64,000 nucleotides of DNA. Source: Chitinophagaceae bacterium. GTDB lineage: Bacteria; Bacteroidota; Bacteroidia; Chitinophagales; Chitinophagaceae. Below the pieces are notes generated by a model that was not told where the DNA came from, did no database searches, and was given only the letters and a program-made list of their open reading frames with translations. The translations under genes were made by a program, and so were the position numbers. This document shows, one piece after another, positions 38,901 through 46,897 of this stretch (the first letter of the stretch is position 1; the number at the start of each line of letters is the position of its first letter). Where the stretch lies: the NCBI GenBank assembly GCA_013140985.1, contig JABFRU010000011.1, positions 62,001 through 126,000 on the forward strand. The letters run 5' to 3'.

Positions 38901-41508
38901 TGATAGTAGCACCAGTTGGGTTTGGCGTAGTGCCGGTGAAAGTATAACTGTTGCAGCTGTTCCTGACCACACTGGTGATCTGCGGAGTGTTTACATCCGG
39001 GCAACAAACTTTCTTCACATTAAATTGAAGATATTTTGTACAGTTACCATAGGTCACTATCACATAATAATTACCATGTGATGGTGTTGTATAGGTTGAA
39101 TTGGTAGCTCCGCCAATAAGTGAGCCCGAAGGATGTGTTCCGGTGTACCATTGATAAGTAAATGTTCCGGCAATTGGTTTTACTACTGTTACTCCAAGCA
39201 CTTCATTCGTTGCTGTTCCGTTACAGGTACCCACACCGCAGGTAACTGGTATGATCGCAAATGGATCTTCAACAATATAAGTTGCCACATCACTACAACC
39301 ACCTTTTGTAACAGTAACAGTATAAGTACCCGGTGTAGTAATATTATTGATGTTTGTCGGAGACCAGGTGATTGTTGCTCCGCCTGGCGCCCCGTTTACT
39401 GATAATGACACTCCTCCCGGAGAACAAATATCAATTCCTGATGCCACTATTGAAACATTGAACTTGGGCCAAACCTGTACACCTGTCAATGGTGTTGCAT
39501 TGCCACATGCTGTTGACGCATTGATAGTAGCAGGCCACGGACCTGTACCCGGAGTACCGTGCCATAGTACAGTAATATTGCTTGTTCCTTGTCCGGATAT
39601 GATCGTTCCCTGGCTGGCGGGAGAGATGCTCCATGTAATCGTTTCTCCCGGTGGCAAAGTGCCGCCTGTTAATGTATAGGTTCCGTTTCCATCCACACAT
39701 ACATTCATCGTGCCGGTTATGTTTCCAACTGTTGCAAGATTTACATTGAGTGTGGCAGGTGCTGATGGACATGATGGGAAACCATTGGCTTGCAGCACAA
39801 CAGATATCGTTCCCGGCACTGTTGCCCAAATAATATTGGCTGAATTACCTGTTGTTGTTGCAAGATTACCCGGTTGAAATGATCCGGATCCTCCTGTGAT
39901 CGACCACAAATAATGGTAACCGCTTGGTGCACTCGTACTCATTGTATAAGTGTACTGCGAACCGATACAAACTGTGATCGGGCCGTTGATAACTCCCGGT
40001 GTTAATGTAGGTAATACAGTGATCTTTATTTGCTGTGGATTTGCAATACCGCTGTTGCAATAAGTATTGGCCGTTTCAATTACCTGTACAGTATATGTTC
40101 CCGGAATTGTAAATATTGGGTTGAAGGTTGGTCCCGTGAATGTCAGTGGGCTTGCGCCGGTATTCACTGGTAATATGCTCCAGTTAAATGTTCCTGCTGC
40201 CGGAAATACGGAAAGGTTTGCTCCGGGAGGCCCTGTACAAACCGTCTGATCATAATAAGCCGTCCATTTATCTGATGGATTAATAGTGAGAGAACCACTG
40301 CTGCTGCAACAGATATGTTTGTTATCAAGATTAACGGTCAATTGATAAGTGCCCGGAGGCGCTGCTGACCAATTTATCCATACTGTATTATTATCGGGAT
40401 AGGTATTAATTAAATTATCATGATTGGTTGCGTTGGTAATATTGTTCAGCGTCCAGGTATAAAATGTTCCGGGTAACACTGGTAAAGTATAAGACGTTGT
40501 TGAAGTATTGCATGGACTTGTGTTACCAATAATAACAGGGTTCGTTGGAATGATCGGAACAGGAACAGATGCGATACATCCGCCGGGGCATTGCGCCTGT
40601 ATCTGACCTTGTGGAGTACCATTACCCCAAACAATAGTGATCGTATTCGCTGTTGATGCGATCATGGTTCCGCCCACAACAGGAAGCCATGTTACACTCG
40701 GGCAACCCACTGCTGTATATTTCACCGTATCACCCGGGCAGACCGTACTGATACAATCGATCTTCAATACTCCCGGTACAATAGTTACTTGCTTAGTTAT
40801 CGTATCTGCACAACATGTTTTGATCATTGTGCTTGAATCAGGAGGATTGCCGCCACTGCTGCTTACAGTGATAAAGCTGTAAGTGATCAGCGTAACCGTA
40901 TAGGTTCCAGGTGAATTATACTGATGCGTAACAGGAGTATTTCCTGAAACAGTAGCATAATTATTACTTCCGGAAGGAATATCTCCAAAATTCCAGGAAT
41001 ACATAAAGCTGCCGGAGTATGTTGTCGTTCCGGTAAATGTTATCGTAGAACCGGCGCAAACATTATTCGGTGTAAATGTAAAACCGGCAATGGGTTTGTC
41101 TTTCACTGTTACTTTAAGACAAGAGGTAAACACATTGCCCGATGGATCCGTTGCAGTAAGCGTCAATGTAAATATTCCTGTTTGCGGCCATGTGATGCTT
41201 ATACCCGGACTTGTATTGTTGGGATTGATCGTTACCGGCGCAGGCCCGGTCGCTGTCCAGTTGTAAGTCCATCCTCCTCCTGTTATGGAAGAAGCGTAGT
41301 TATAAGATACACCAAGGCATACAGCGACCTCCTTGCATTCTTTTCCATTGGAAATGCCGGCCTGGTCATGCGGATCTCTCTCATAACAGTCGTTGCCTTT
41401 GTATAAGATCTCTACCTGGTTACAGGTTTGTGCGGATAGTTTGTTATTCGTCGCAGTGAATAGTGCTGCAACGAAAAGCGTTATCGCTAAGATGATAGTC
41501 TTTTTCAT
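35980..41508 (-). CDS. Giant (1842 aa) secreted PKD-repeat protein with Cys-rich modules
   Basis: Signal peptide; many PKD-type 'YxWNFGDGNT...VTHVYNSAGVYCVT' motifs; two about 105-aa Cys-rich modules; Cys-rich C-terminal domain. Confidence 0.85.
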   Translation of the reverse strand: MKKTIILAITLFVAALFTATNNKLSAQTCNQVEILYKGNDCYERDPHDQAGISNGKECKEVAVCLGVSYNYASSITGGGWTYNWTATGPAPVTINPNNTSPGISITWPQTGIFTLTLTATDPSGNVFTSCLKVTVKDKPIAGFTFTPNNVCAGSTITFTGTTTYSGSFMYSWNFGDIPSGSNNYATVSGNTPVTHQYNSPGTYTVTLITYSFITVSSSGGNPPDSSTMIKTCCADTITKQVTIVPGVLKIDCISTVCPGDTVKYTAVGCPSVTWLPVVGGTMIASTANTITIVWGNGTPQGQIQAQCPGGCIASVPVPIIPTNPVIIGNTSPCNTSTTSYTLPVLPGTFYTWTLNNITNATNHDNLINTYPDNNTVWINWSAAPPGTYQLTVNLDNKHICCSSSGSLTINPSDKWTAYYDQTVCTGPPGANLSVFPAAGTFNWSILPVNTGASPLTFTGPTFNPIFTIPGTYTVQVIETANTYCNSGIANPQQIKITVLPTLTPGVINGPITVCIGSQYTYTMSTSAPSGYHYLWSITGGSGSFQPGNLATTTGNSANIIWATVPGTISVVLQANGFPSCPSAPATLNVNLATVGNITGTMNVCVDGNGTYTLTGGTLPPGETITWSISPASQGTIISGQGTSNITVLWHGTPGTGPWPATINASTACGNATPLTGVQVWPKFNVSIVASGIDICSPGGVSLSVNGAPGGATITWSPTNINNITTPGTYTVTVTKGGCSDVATYIVEDPFAIIPVTCGVGTCNGTATNEVLGVTVVKPIAGTFTYQWYTGTHPSGSLIGGATNSTYTTPSHGNYYVIVTYGNCTKYLQFNVKKVCCPDVNTPQITSVVRNSCNSYTFTGTTPNPTGATITWNFGDGNTATGASGVPVTHVYNSAGVYCVTFCVGPPSPNPTSCTGNCTATTVTVPIQAAFLYTLGCNGCLNVTNTSTVIANPSYISYLWNFGDGNTSTAQNPGPNCYANAGTYTITLTITYNDGQVTCTSTATHTVNYVPLAISVVPSPVCTGVPTTFSISGSPSFTITSYTWNFGDGFTAYTPSSTHIYNSSGPFTVTLTIVDGLGNTCTATDSINVQPGIGPCTILPGYICPGGSATLTAPNIAGATYLWEYESSPGNWVAAPGTNNTITYSTTVVGFYRVVITGPGPGFCKCTSNKVEVKAVTKPKALIAASPSSKLCGPGNVMLSSPNHLPGYTSDWYANGNYGSQLASGQMYMTSVGVTTIFNLILTNEYGCSDTCSLTITVNPIPAQPVIAAPASLCEGVPITLAVTNYANNITWNTGAATTSITVFSAGVYTATYTHPVTGCTSSKSIKINPRPPTDLFPHYCDSIPCTCRDSTGNFTIYAPKPLIGQFASNYTIQWYLNGSAVGSNGPNPTYSPAATGTYHIVVTDPITGCKDTSATYSIVVPSCDTCNCDESSWGDIILTEGENIPGKAKANIGNPGGGSGPLKLNCKNNYVLKCNQTYTFNASYICKDTANCPPKVTYSLQPPSGSPIAGNVAFSYTFSQNGVYTLTLYGWCGNKICDSCVIDLTVNCEPAACDCKGSKWGTKAYTTQNQSKPFECKKDYTVKCNQPVTVQATYICPDPNNCPANVTYTLQMPSGSPISGNAPLTFIPNQTGIYTVTLYGWCGTAKCDSCVVRFRTECPKDTSCCPYAIKVDTTKITSNFNQQYNATVISENFVINGLAGVPLTEVRAEVLSYTITDNYNKECMKCVNLPYTWASVLSANSIGIPAAQPKITMFNSTVHPFNPTGPGVYKNPREIVWSNGSTFILNNNSPIAMNFLLPPPPAIDCCEFKGRICVKFTFRDEHCKECEVIACFEFVIKSKKPF

Positions 41509-41514
41509 TGCAGT

Positions 41515-44232
41515 TTAATTTGATTTGTCTTTAGTTGGGTTATCTGTACCGCTTCCGGTATCTGTTCCTCCACCGCCTGTTGGAAGGCAGCCGGTCTTTT
41601 TCTTCTGGTAGCAAACTACTTTGCTGCAGACCGTACAGTCGGTGAATTCAATTTTGTACCGTATGCACCATCGGAACAAAGTGCTGCAACATGGCATAAG
41701 TGGTGTGGTGATGCCAATACTGAGGCTTGATTGCGGTCCGTTCCATTGCTGGCTGTTGGTACCATTCAAAAAATGTCCATACAGTGTTGCGTCTTTGTCG
41801 CAGGGAATGCACTGGTCATTCTCAGGTATCATTTCAAAATACACCAGTTCTGCTGTGATGGTCTTGATCGTTTTCGGCGGCGTAGTTGTAACAGTTATCG
41901 ATTGATTGAATGAAATGCCGCTGTTGGTAACAGATATCTGTCCCGGCGCTGGTGTCTTCAGTATAAAATTCTTTTCGTCACATGCGTCGCAGCGGCAATG
42001 CAATGTATCCGCTTCCACTTCTGTTTCCGTGATCGCATTGTCAACAGGATCTTCTGCTGCTACCCATATGCGGATGATCTTCGCTGTATCAATACAATTT
42101 ACCTGGCCAGTAAAGATCTGTGAGCCATTGCCCGGGATATTCACAGGAGGCAGAGGTGTAAGTGGTGATGGGATGATATTCGCTGTTACCCCGTTTATCT
42201 TATCGATCTTGATTTGAGTGATCTTGACAGGAGTGGCGAGGTTATTTTTTATTTTAAGATAGATATTTTGTTTGCCATCCTTACAGCATTCAACATTGAA
42301 ACTGTCAATTTGTATATCAATATCATTATTGGCAATTTTAAATACGGCTGGTTCGCTGGTACAGGTGCTGCGCCCTGATGCATCCATCATTTCAACAGCC
42401 CAGATAAAATCGCAGAGATAAGGTGGTTTGCAGGGACCCGTTAAAAAACTGCTTATAGTTACTTCATTTGCATTTCTTACTTCTCTTGTAACAATAGGAT
42501 TGTTTGTCTTCATCGCCTGTGTACCATTCTGTCCCTGCATCAGTTGCCATACCTTTAACCTGTAAGCAGGAGCTTCTCCCGCTGTTGATGCTTTTGTCCA
42601 TTTGAATGTTATTCCTTGTTTAGCATCTGCTAAGCGAAATTCTTTTTTGTCTTCCGGTAATGCATTGGCCGGGCATTTTGCCGGCTCTTCTTCTGTTATT
42701 TTAAATGTTGTCGGCTCGCTACTACAAGTAACAGCGCCTGATGCATCCATCATGTCAACAGCCCAGATAAAATCGCAGAGGTAAGGTGGTCTGCAGGGGC
42801 CTGTGTAAATTCCACTGACTGTTGCTTCTGAAATATCAACTACATCTTTTGTTACAATTGGGTTGTTGGTACGCATCGCTGCTGTTCCATTCTGTCCCTG
42901 CATCAATTGCCATACTTTCAAGCGGTAGGTTACCGGTTCCCGGGGCTTGGGTACCAATGCTGTCCAACGGAATTTTATTGATTTATCTATTTGTAATTCT
43001 TTAGGGTTGTATTGTGCTCTGTTCTCAGGCATTGTATTCGCCGGACACTTGGATGTTTCTCCTGTTATTTTAAATGTTGTCGGCTCGCTGCTACAAGTAA
43101 CAGCGCCTGATGCATCCATCATATCAACAACCCAGATAAAATCACAGAGATATGGCGGTCTGCAGGGACCGGTGTAAATACTGTTGATGCTTATTTCATT
43201 TACATTTCTTGCTTCTCTTGTAACGATAGGATTGTTTGTTCTCATCGCCTGTGTTCCATTCTGGCCTTGCATCAGTTGCCATACTCTTAGCCGGTATGTT
43301 GCAGCTTGTCCTGCTGTAGCGGTGTTTGTCCATTTGAAGGTTATCGCTTTGGCATCTGCCGGAAGAATTTCTTTTTTGTCTTGCGGCAATGTATTGGCCG
43401 GGCATTTCGAATTCTCTTCTGTTATGCCAAATGTATATGGCTCACTTGTCCCGTTATTATTCCCCATGGGTTTACCGGCACGGTTCAACGCTTGCACATT
43501 CCAGATAAAATCGCAGAGATAGGGCGGTCTGCACGGGCCTGTCAATATACTACTGACTGTCGCCTGCGTAAGATTATCAACATCTTTTTGTATCAATGGG
43601 GTATTTGTTCTCATGGCCTGTGTTCCTGTTTGTCCCTGCATCAGTTGCCATACTCTTAAGCGATAAGTAACGGGTTCTCTTGGTTTGGGAACTAATGGTG
43701 TCCAGCGAAACGTAACAGGGCCTTCCAATTGTGCCGGGCTAAATTTCTTTTCGCTCTCGGGAGTGATCAATGTAGGCGGCGCATATTCAACATTCGCTGG
43801 TTCTACTTTAAAGTCTTTGCATACTTCACGGCTGATAGCGATCTTATCGAGATTGAAGAACTGTGCGCAGATAGTATATGTGCCTTCTTTCAGTTCATGA
43901 CAGTTGGTAAGCATGCCCACCAGGTCGGCCGTATTGAAAGTTCTTACATCAAAAGGATCGATCGGTCTTGCGGTGGCGACTGTGGTACCACAGATCATAG
44001 CGCTGCCGCTTCTTATTTGTAAGACCAACAAGGTTTCTTTTATTCTTGCACCGGGCACTTTTTGTGCCACCAGTATCAGTGCGGCGGGGGTAGAGACCCA
44101 GCTGTCAACGGTTCCCGGTAAAGTGTTCTTTACCGTGAATGTGGGGATATTGATCTGGTTGAGCTGGCCTGCCTGGCCATTTGCTAACAAACAAAATGGC
44201 AAACAAAGCAGCAGGAGTTTTAGTTTCTTCAT
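41515..44232 (-). CDS. Secreted protein with four tandem FRWTP/WQLMQGQ/GPCxPPYLCDFIW modules and Cys-rich C-terminal domain
   Basis: Four about 120-aa repeats, each with YRL(R/K)VWQLMQGQ and TGPC(R/K)PPYLCDFIW; signal peptide. Confidence 0.85.
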   Translation of the reverse strand: MKKLKLLLLCLPFCLLANGQAGQLNQINIPTFTVKNTLPGTVDSWVSTPAALILVAQKVPGARIKETLLVLQIRSGSAMICGTTVATARPIDPFDVRTFNTADLVGMLTNCHELKEGTYTICAQFFNLDKIAISREVCKDFKVEPANVEYAPPTLITPESEKKFSPAQLEGPVTFRWTPLVPKPREPVTYRLRVWQLMQGQTGTQAMRTNTPLIQKDVDNLTQATVSSILTGPCRPPYLCDFIWNVQALNRAGKPMGNNNGTSEPYTFGITEENSKCPANTLPQDKKEILPADAKAITFKWTNTATAGQAATYRLRVWQLMQGQNGTQAMRTNNPIVTREARNVNEISINSIYTGPCRPPYLCDFIWVVDMMDASGAVTCSSEPTTFKITGETSKCPANTMPENRAQYNPKELQIDKSIKFRWTALVPKPREPVTYRLKVWQLMQGQNGTAAMRTNNPIVTKDVVDISEATVSGIYTGPCRPPYLCDFIWAVDMMDASGAVTCSSEPTTFKITEEEPAKCPANALPEDKKEFRLADAKQGITFKWTKASTAGEAPAYRLKVWQLMQGQNGTQAMKTNNPIVTREVRNANEVTISSFLTGPCKPPYLCDFIWAVEMMDASGRSTCTSEPAVFKIANNDIDIQIDSFNVECCKDGKQNIYLKIKNNLATPVKITQIKIDKINGVTANIIPSPLTPLPPVNIPGNGSQIFTGQVNCIDTAKIIRIWVAAEDPVDNAITETEVEADTLHCRCDACDEKNFILKTPAPGQISVTNSGISFNQSITVTTTPPKTIKTITAELVYFEMIPENDQCIPCDKDATLYGHFLNGTNSQQWNGPQSSLSIGITTPLMPCCSTLFRWCIRYKIEFTDCTVCSKVVCYQKKKTGCLPTGGGGTDTGSGTDNPTKDKSN

Positions 44233-44269
44233 AAAAGAGTTTTATCAGAAAAAAATCAAATCCTTTTTA

Positions 44270-45859
44270 TCATTTACACTCCAACCAGCCACAACCGGCA
44301 GAATGAAGTGGATTGTGGCAGTACACTGTTTTACAATTTTTACTTGGATCGTCGCCCCAGGACGGTATGCCCGGCTGATATGCGGATCCGGATATACTTT
44401 TGCTTCCCGCTACTACTACTTTTGGCGAAGGCATAGCTGTGCTTTGCTTCAATACTATCTCAACAATATTTCCGGCAGCATCATAAATAATTTTTTCAAT
44501 TGGCAGAGAAACAGGGTGTAAATCCTGTTTGGCGTTCATGCTTTTTGCCGTTGGCTGATTTTTGTCCAACTCTTTATCCAATGCTTTCGATTGAGGCTGA
44601 TTTTTGTCTAGTTCTTTATCCAATGCTTTCGATTGAGGCTGATTTTTGTCTAGTTCTTTATCCAATGCCTTCGATTGAGGCTGATTTTTGTCTAGTTCTT
44701 TATCCAATGCCTTCGATTGAGGCTGATTTTTGTCTAGTTCTTTATCCAATGCTTTCGATTGAGGCTGATTTTTGTCTAGTTCTTTATCCCGTCTTTGGGT
44801 AGCCCCTAATTTTATATCTACTCCATGCACAGGATCTCCATTCGCTAAGTTTTTTGATCCGAGTTTAATGTCAACACCATGAACGGGATCACCATTTGCA
44901 CTCACTGACTTAACTCCAAGCTTTACATCTACTCCATGTGCAGGATCGCCATTGGCATTAGTAGCCATTACAGTTACTATGATTTCGACGTTTTGTATTT
45001 GATCAACATCTTCTTTCTTTCCTTCAAATCCCAATTTGATATCAACACCATGGATAGGATCGCCCTGCGCACTGGCAGACTTGACCCCGAGTTTTACATC
45101 CACTCCATGTACAGGATCTCCGTTGGCGCTGACTGATTTAGTTACGGCTCCCAGTTTTACATCCACCCCATGTACAGGGTCTCCATTAGCATTCGTAACC
45201 TTTATCGCTGAACCCAGTTTTATATCAACACCATGCACCGGATCGCCGTTAGCATTTTTTGCGATCGCTCCTAATTTTATATCAACACCATGTATCGGAT
45301 CACATTTTGTTTCAAATCCCAATTTTATGTCCACGCCATGGATCGGGTCGCCCTGTGCATTCACTGACTTAGCTTCGTTGATCATAAATGAAAAGGCGCC
45401 GCTTCTTCCGTAACTCTTTGTTGCATCACTACTGCTGATCGCTTCTACAGCCCAGATAAAATCGCAGAGATAAGGAGGTTTGCAGGGGCCTGTCAATACT
45501 GTAACAGACGCCTGTGTTACGTTCGATACATCTTTTGTAACAACAGGTTGATTGGCGCTCATGGCTTGTGTGCCGTTTTGTCCCTGCATCAGTTGCCATA
45601 CTCTCAACCGATAAATGACCGGGCCTTGTGGTCTTGGTACTACCGGCGCCCAGCGAAACAGGATCGGTTTATTTATTTCAGTTGCTTCAAATCCTTTTGC
45701 ATCTGCGGGGCTGATCAGGTTGATCTGTCCGCTGCTATTGGGATTGCCTGTGTTGGTTTGCCCGGTTTCTGTTTTAGTGGGAGGATTATTTTCTTTTGTC
45801 CGCTGTGAAAAAGCGGCAAAGGATAAAGTGAGGAAGAGAATGGTAGTTAGCTTCTTCAT
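44270..45859 (-). CDS. Secreted repeat protein: one FRWAP/WQLMQGQ module, nine GDPxHGVDxKLG repeats, six DKELDKNQP repeats, Cys-containing C-terminus
   Basis: Signal peptide MKKLTTILFLTLSFAAFSQ (start proposed at 45859); repeats counted directly in the translation. Confidence 0.85.
   Translation of the reverse strand: MKKLTTILFLTLSFAAFSQRTKENNPPTKTETGQTNTGNPNSSGQINLISPADAKGFEATEINKPILFRWAPVVPRPQGPVIYRLRVWQLMQGQNGTQAMSANQPVVTKDVSNVTQASVTVLTGPCKPPYLCDFIWAVEAISSSDATKSYGRSGAFSFMINEAKSVNAQGDPIHGVDIKLGFETKCDPIHGVDIKLGAIAKNANGDPVHGVDIKLGSAIKVTNANGDPVHGVDVKLGAVTKSVSANGDPVHGVDVKLGVKSASAQGDPIHGVDIKLGFEGKKEDVDQIQNVEIIVTVMATNANGDPAHGVDVKLGVKSVSANGDPVHGVDIKLGSKNLANGDPVHGVDIKLGATQRRDKELDKNQPQSKALDKELDKNQPQSKALDKELDKNQPQSKALDKELDKNQPQSKALDKELDKNQPQSKALDKELDKNQPTAKSMNAKQDLHPVSLPIEKIIYDAAGNIVEIVLKQSTAMPSPKVVVAGSKSISGSAYQPGIPSWGDDPSKNCKTVYCHNPLHSAGCGWLECK
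44555..44790. repeat. Tandem 42-bp coding repeat (about 5.6 copies) encoding DKELDKNQPQSKAL
   Basis: Units at 44555, 44597, 44639, 44681, 44723 and partial 44765: CTGATTTTTGTCTAGTTCTTTATCCAATGCTTTCGATTGAGG with few substitutions. Confidence 0.95.
44806..45361 (-). repeat. Nine interspersed GDPxHGVDxKLG peptide repeats
   Basis: GDPIHGVDIKLG, CDPIHGVDIKLG, GDPVHGVDIKLG, GDPVHGVDVKLG x2, GDPIHGVDIKLG, GDPAHGVDVKLG, GDPVHGVDIKLG x2. Confidence 0.9.
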
Positions 45860-45937
45860 ATGCGGAAGGTTGATGGTGACTTGCAAATAATTTAGCCAAT
45901 GTAAAAATGGGAAGAAGAATTGCCTGTTTTTGCCGGA

Positions 45938-45970
45938 TTGTATATGTGTGAGGGGTGGTTGTATATGTGT
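45938..45970 (-). promoter_or_regulatory. Candidate LytTR-type binding site: two perfect 12-bp direct repeats ACACATATACAA, 21 bp apart
   Basis: + strand TTGTATATGTGT at 45938-45949 and 45959-45970, between the LytTR regulator gene and the repeat-protein operon. Confidence 0.55.
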
Positions 45971-45973
45971 ATA

Positions 45974-46750
45974 TCAGGATTTCCTCCTGATCCACTTCTC
46001 AAATCTTGCCAAGAAATCTTCCTTCCGCCTGGAAGCAACGGGAATTTCTTTTCCGTTCTCCAGCAGCACTTCACCACCGTTGCCTTTGACATATTCTTTT
46101 ATATAACCAAGATTGATGATATACTTGTCATGAATCCGGGTAAAATTATTTTCCGGCAATAATTTTTCGTATTCGCCCAATTGCCTTGACACAACGATCT
46201 TTTTATCATCCTTCATATAAAAATGAGTATAGTTGCCGCTGCTTTCGCAATACATGATGTCTGCGATCTTGACGAACAACAATCCGTTGCTGGTGGAGAG
46301 AGGGATTTTGTCCGGCGCTGATTGCCTTGAATTGTGCTCAAGCAAACTGAACAAATTCTTATTGACATTTTTCTCTTCTATTCTTTTGGCGGCCACATTT
46401 ACCGCTGCAATTAGTTTTTCTGTATTGATAGGCTTGGTAATATAGCCGGTAGCATGATGTTCAAAAGCTTCAATGGCATAATGGCTATAAGCGGTAACAA
46501 AGATCACTTCAAAAGGAATCGGCTCTAATTTTTTCAGCAGATCAAATCCATTCAGGTGCGGCATTTCCACATCAAGGAATAATAGCTGCGGCTGTTTATC
46601 TTCCAGTAATGTCAATCCTTTTTTTGCATCGCTTTCTGTCGCCACCACTTCCGCCTGCGGACAATGTGCCGCCAGCATTTTCTGGAGCAGCTGAATATTC
46701 TTCGGCTCGTCATCAATGATTATGGTGGAAATGGTTCTCATTAAAAACAA
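45974..46750 (-). CDS. LytTR family response regulator
   Basis: TIIIDDEPKNIQLLQKML; LFLDVEMPHLNGFDLL; LytTR domain IMYCESSGNYTHFYMKDDKKIVVSRQLGEYEKLLPENNFTRIHDKYIINL. Confidence 0.95.
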   Translation of the reverse strand: MFLMRTISTIIIDDEPKNIQLLQKMLAAHCPQAEVVATESDAKKGLTLLEDKQPQLLFLDVEMPHLNGFDLLKKLEPIPFEVIFVTAYSHYAIEAFEHHATGYITKPINTEKLIAAVNVAAKRIEEKNVNKNLFSLLEHNSRQSAPDKIPLSTSNGLLFVKIADIMYCESSGNYTHFYMKDDKKIVVSRQLGEYEKLLPENNFTRIHDKYIINLGYIKEYVKGNGGEVLLENGKEIPVASRRKEDFLARFEKWIRRKS

Positions 46751-46766
46751 ATTACATTAAAGCGCC

Positions 46767-46895
46767 AGATAAAAACTAAAAGATAATAGATAAAAGTTCT
46801 TTATGATCCGGTTCTTTCCGCATTTGAAAAATTCCCTAACTATAAAGTGACCAGCAGTAAAAGAATTTTTAACTGTTAGTTTTTATCTTTTATCT
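46767..46895. repeat. Inverted word-repeat element between lytTR regulator and sensor kinase genes
   Basis: AGATAAAAACTAAAAGATAATAGATAAAAGTTCTT (46767-46801) vs reverse complement of 46861-46895 AGATAAAAGATAAAAACTAACAGTTAAAAATTCTT: 28/35 matches by hand. Confidence 0.8.
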
Positions 46896-46897
46896 AC

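Noticed and set aside
44555-44790. CRISPR array from the regular 42-bp repeats
   Set aside because: Contiguous tandem units with no unique spacers, in frame within a coding gene; no cas genes nearby.
44806-45361. Multi-core RiPP precursor interpretation of the HGVD repeats
   Set aside because: The protein has a Sec signal peptide and a large N-terminal module, and no grasp/YcaO/radical-SAM maturase is visible in the window.
44500-45413. Plus-strand repeat-rich ORFs (44500..44802, 45036..45413) with ADFCLVLYPMLSIE and FTSTPCTGSPLA repeats
   Set aside because: Antisense shadows of the HGVD/DKELDKNQP repeats in the minus-strand gene, which has a signal peptide and conserved modules.
33211-45859. 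Firm assignment of the operon proteins to the TANFOR family
   Set aside because: The layout is reminiscent but I cannot verify a profile match without a search, so the name is not used as a call.
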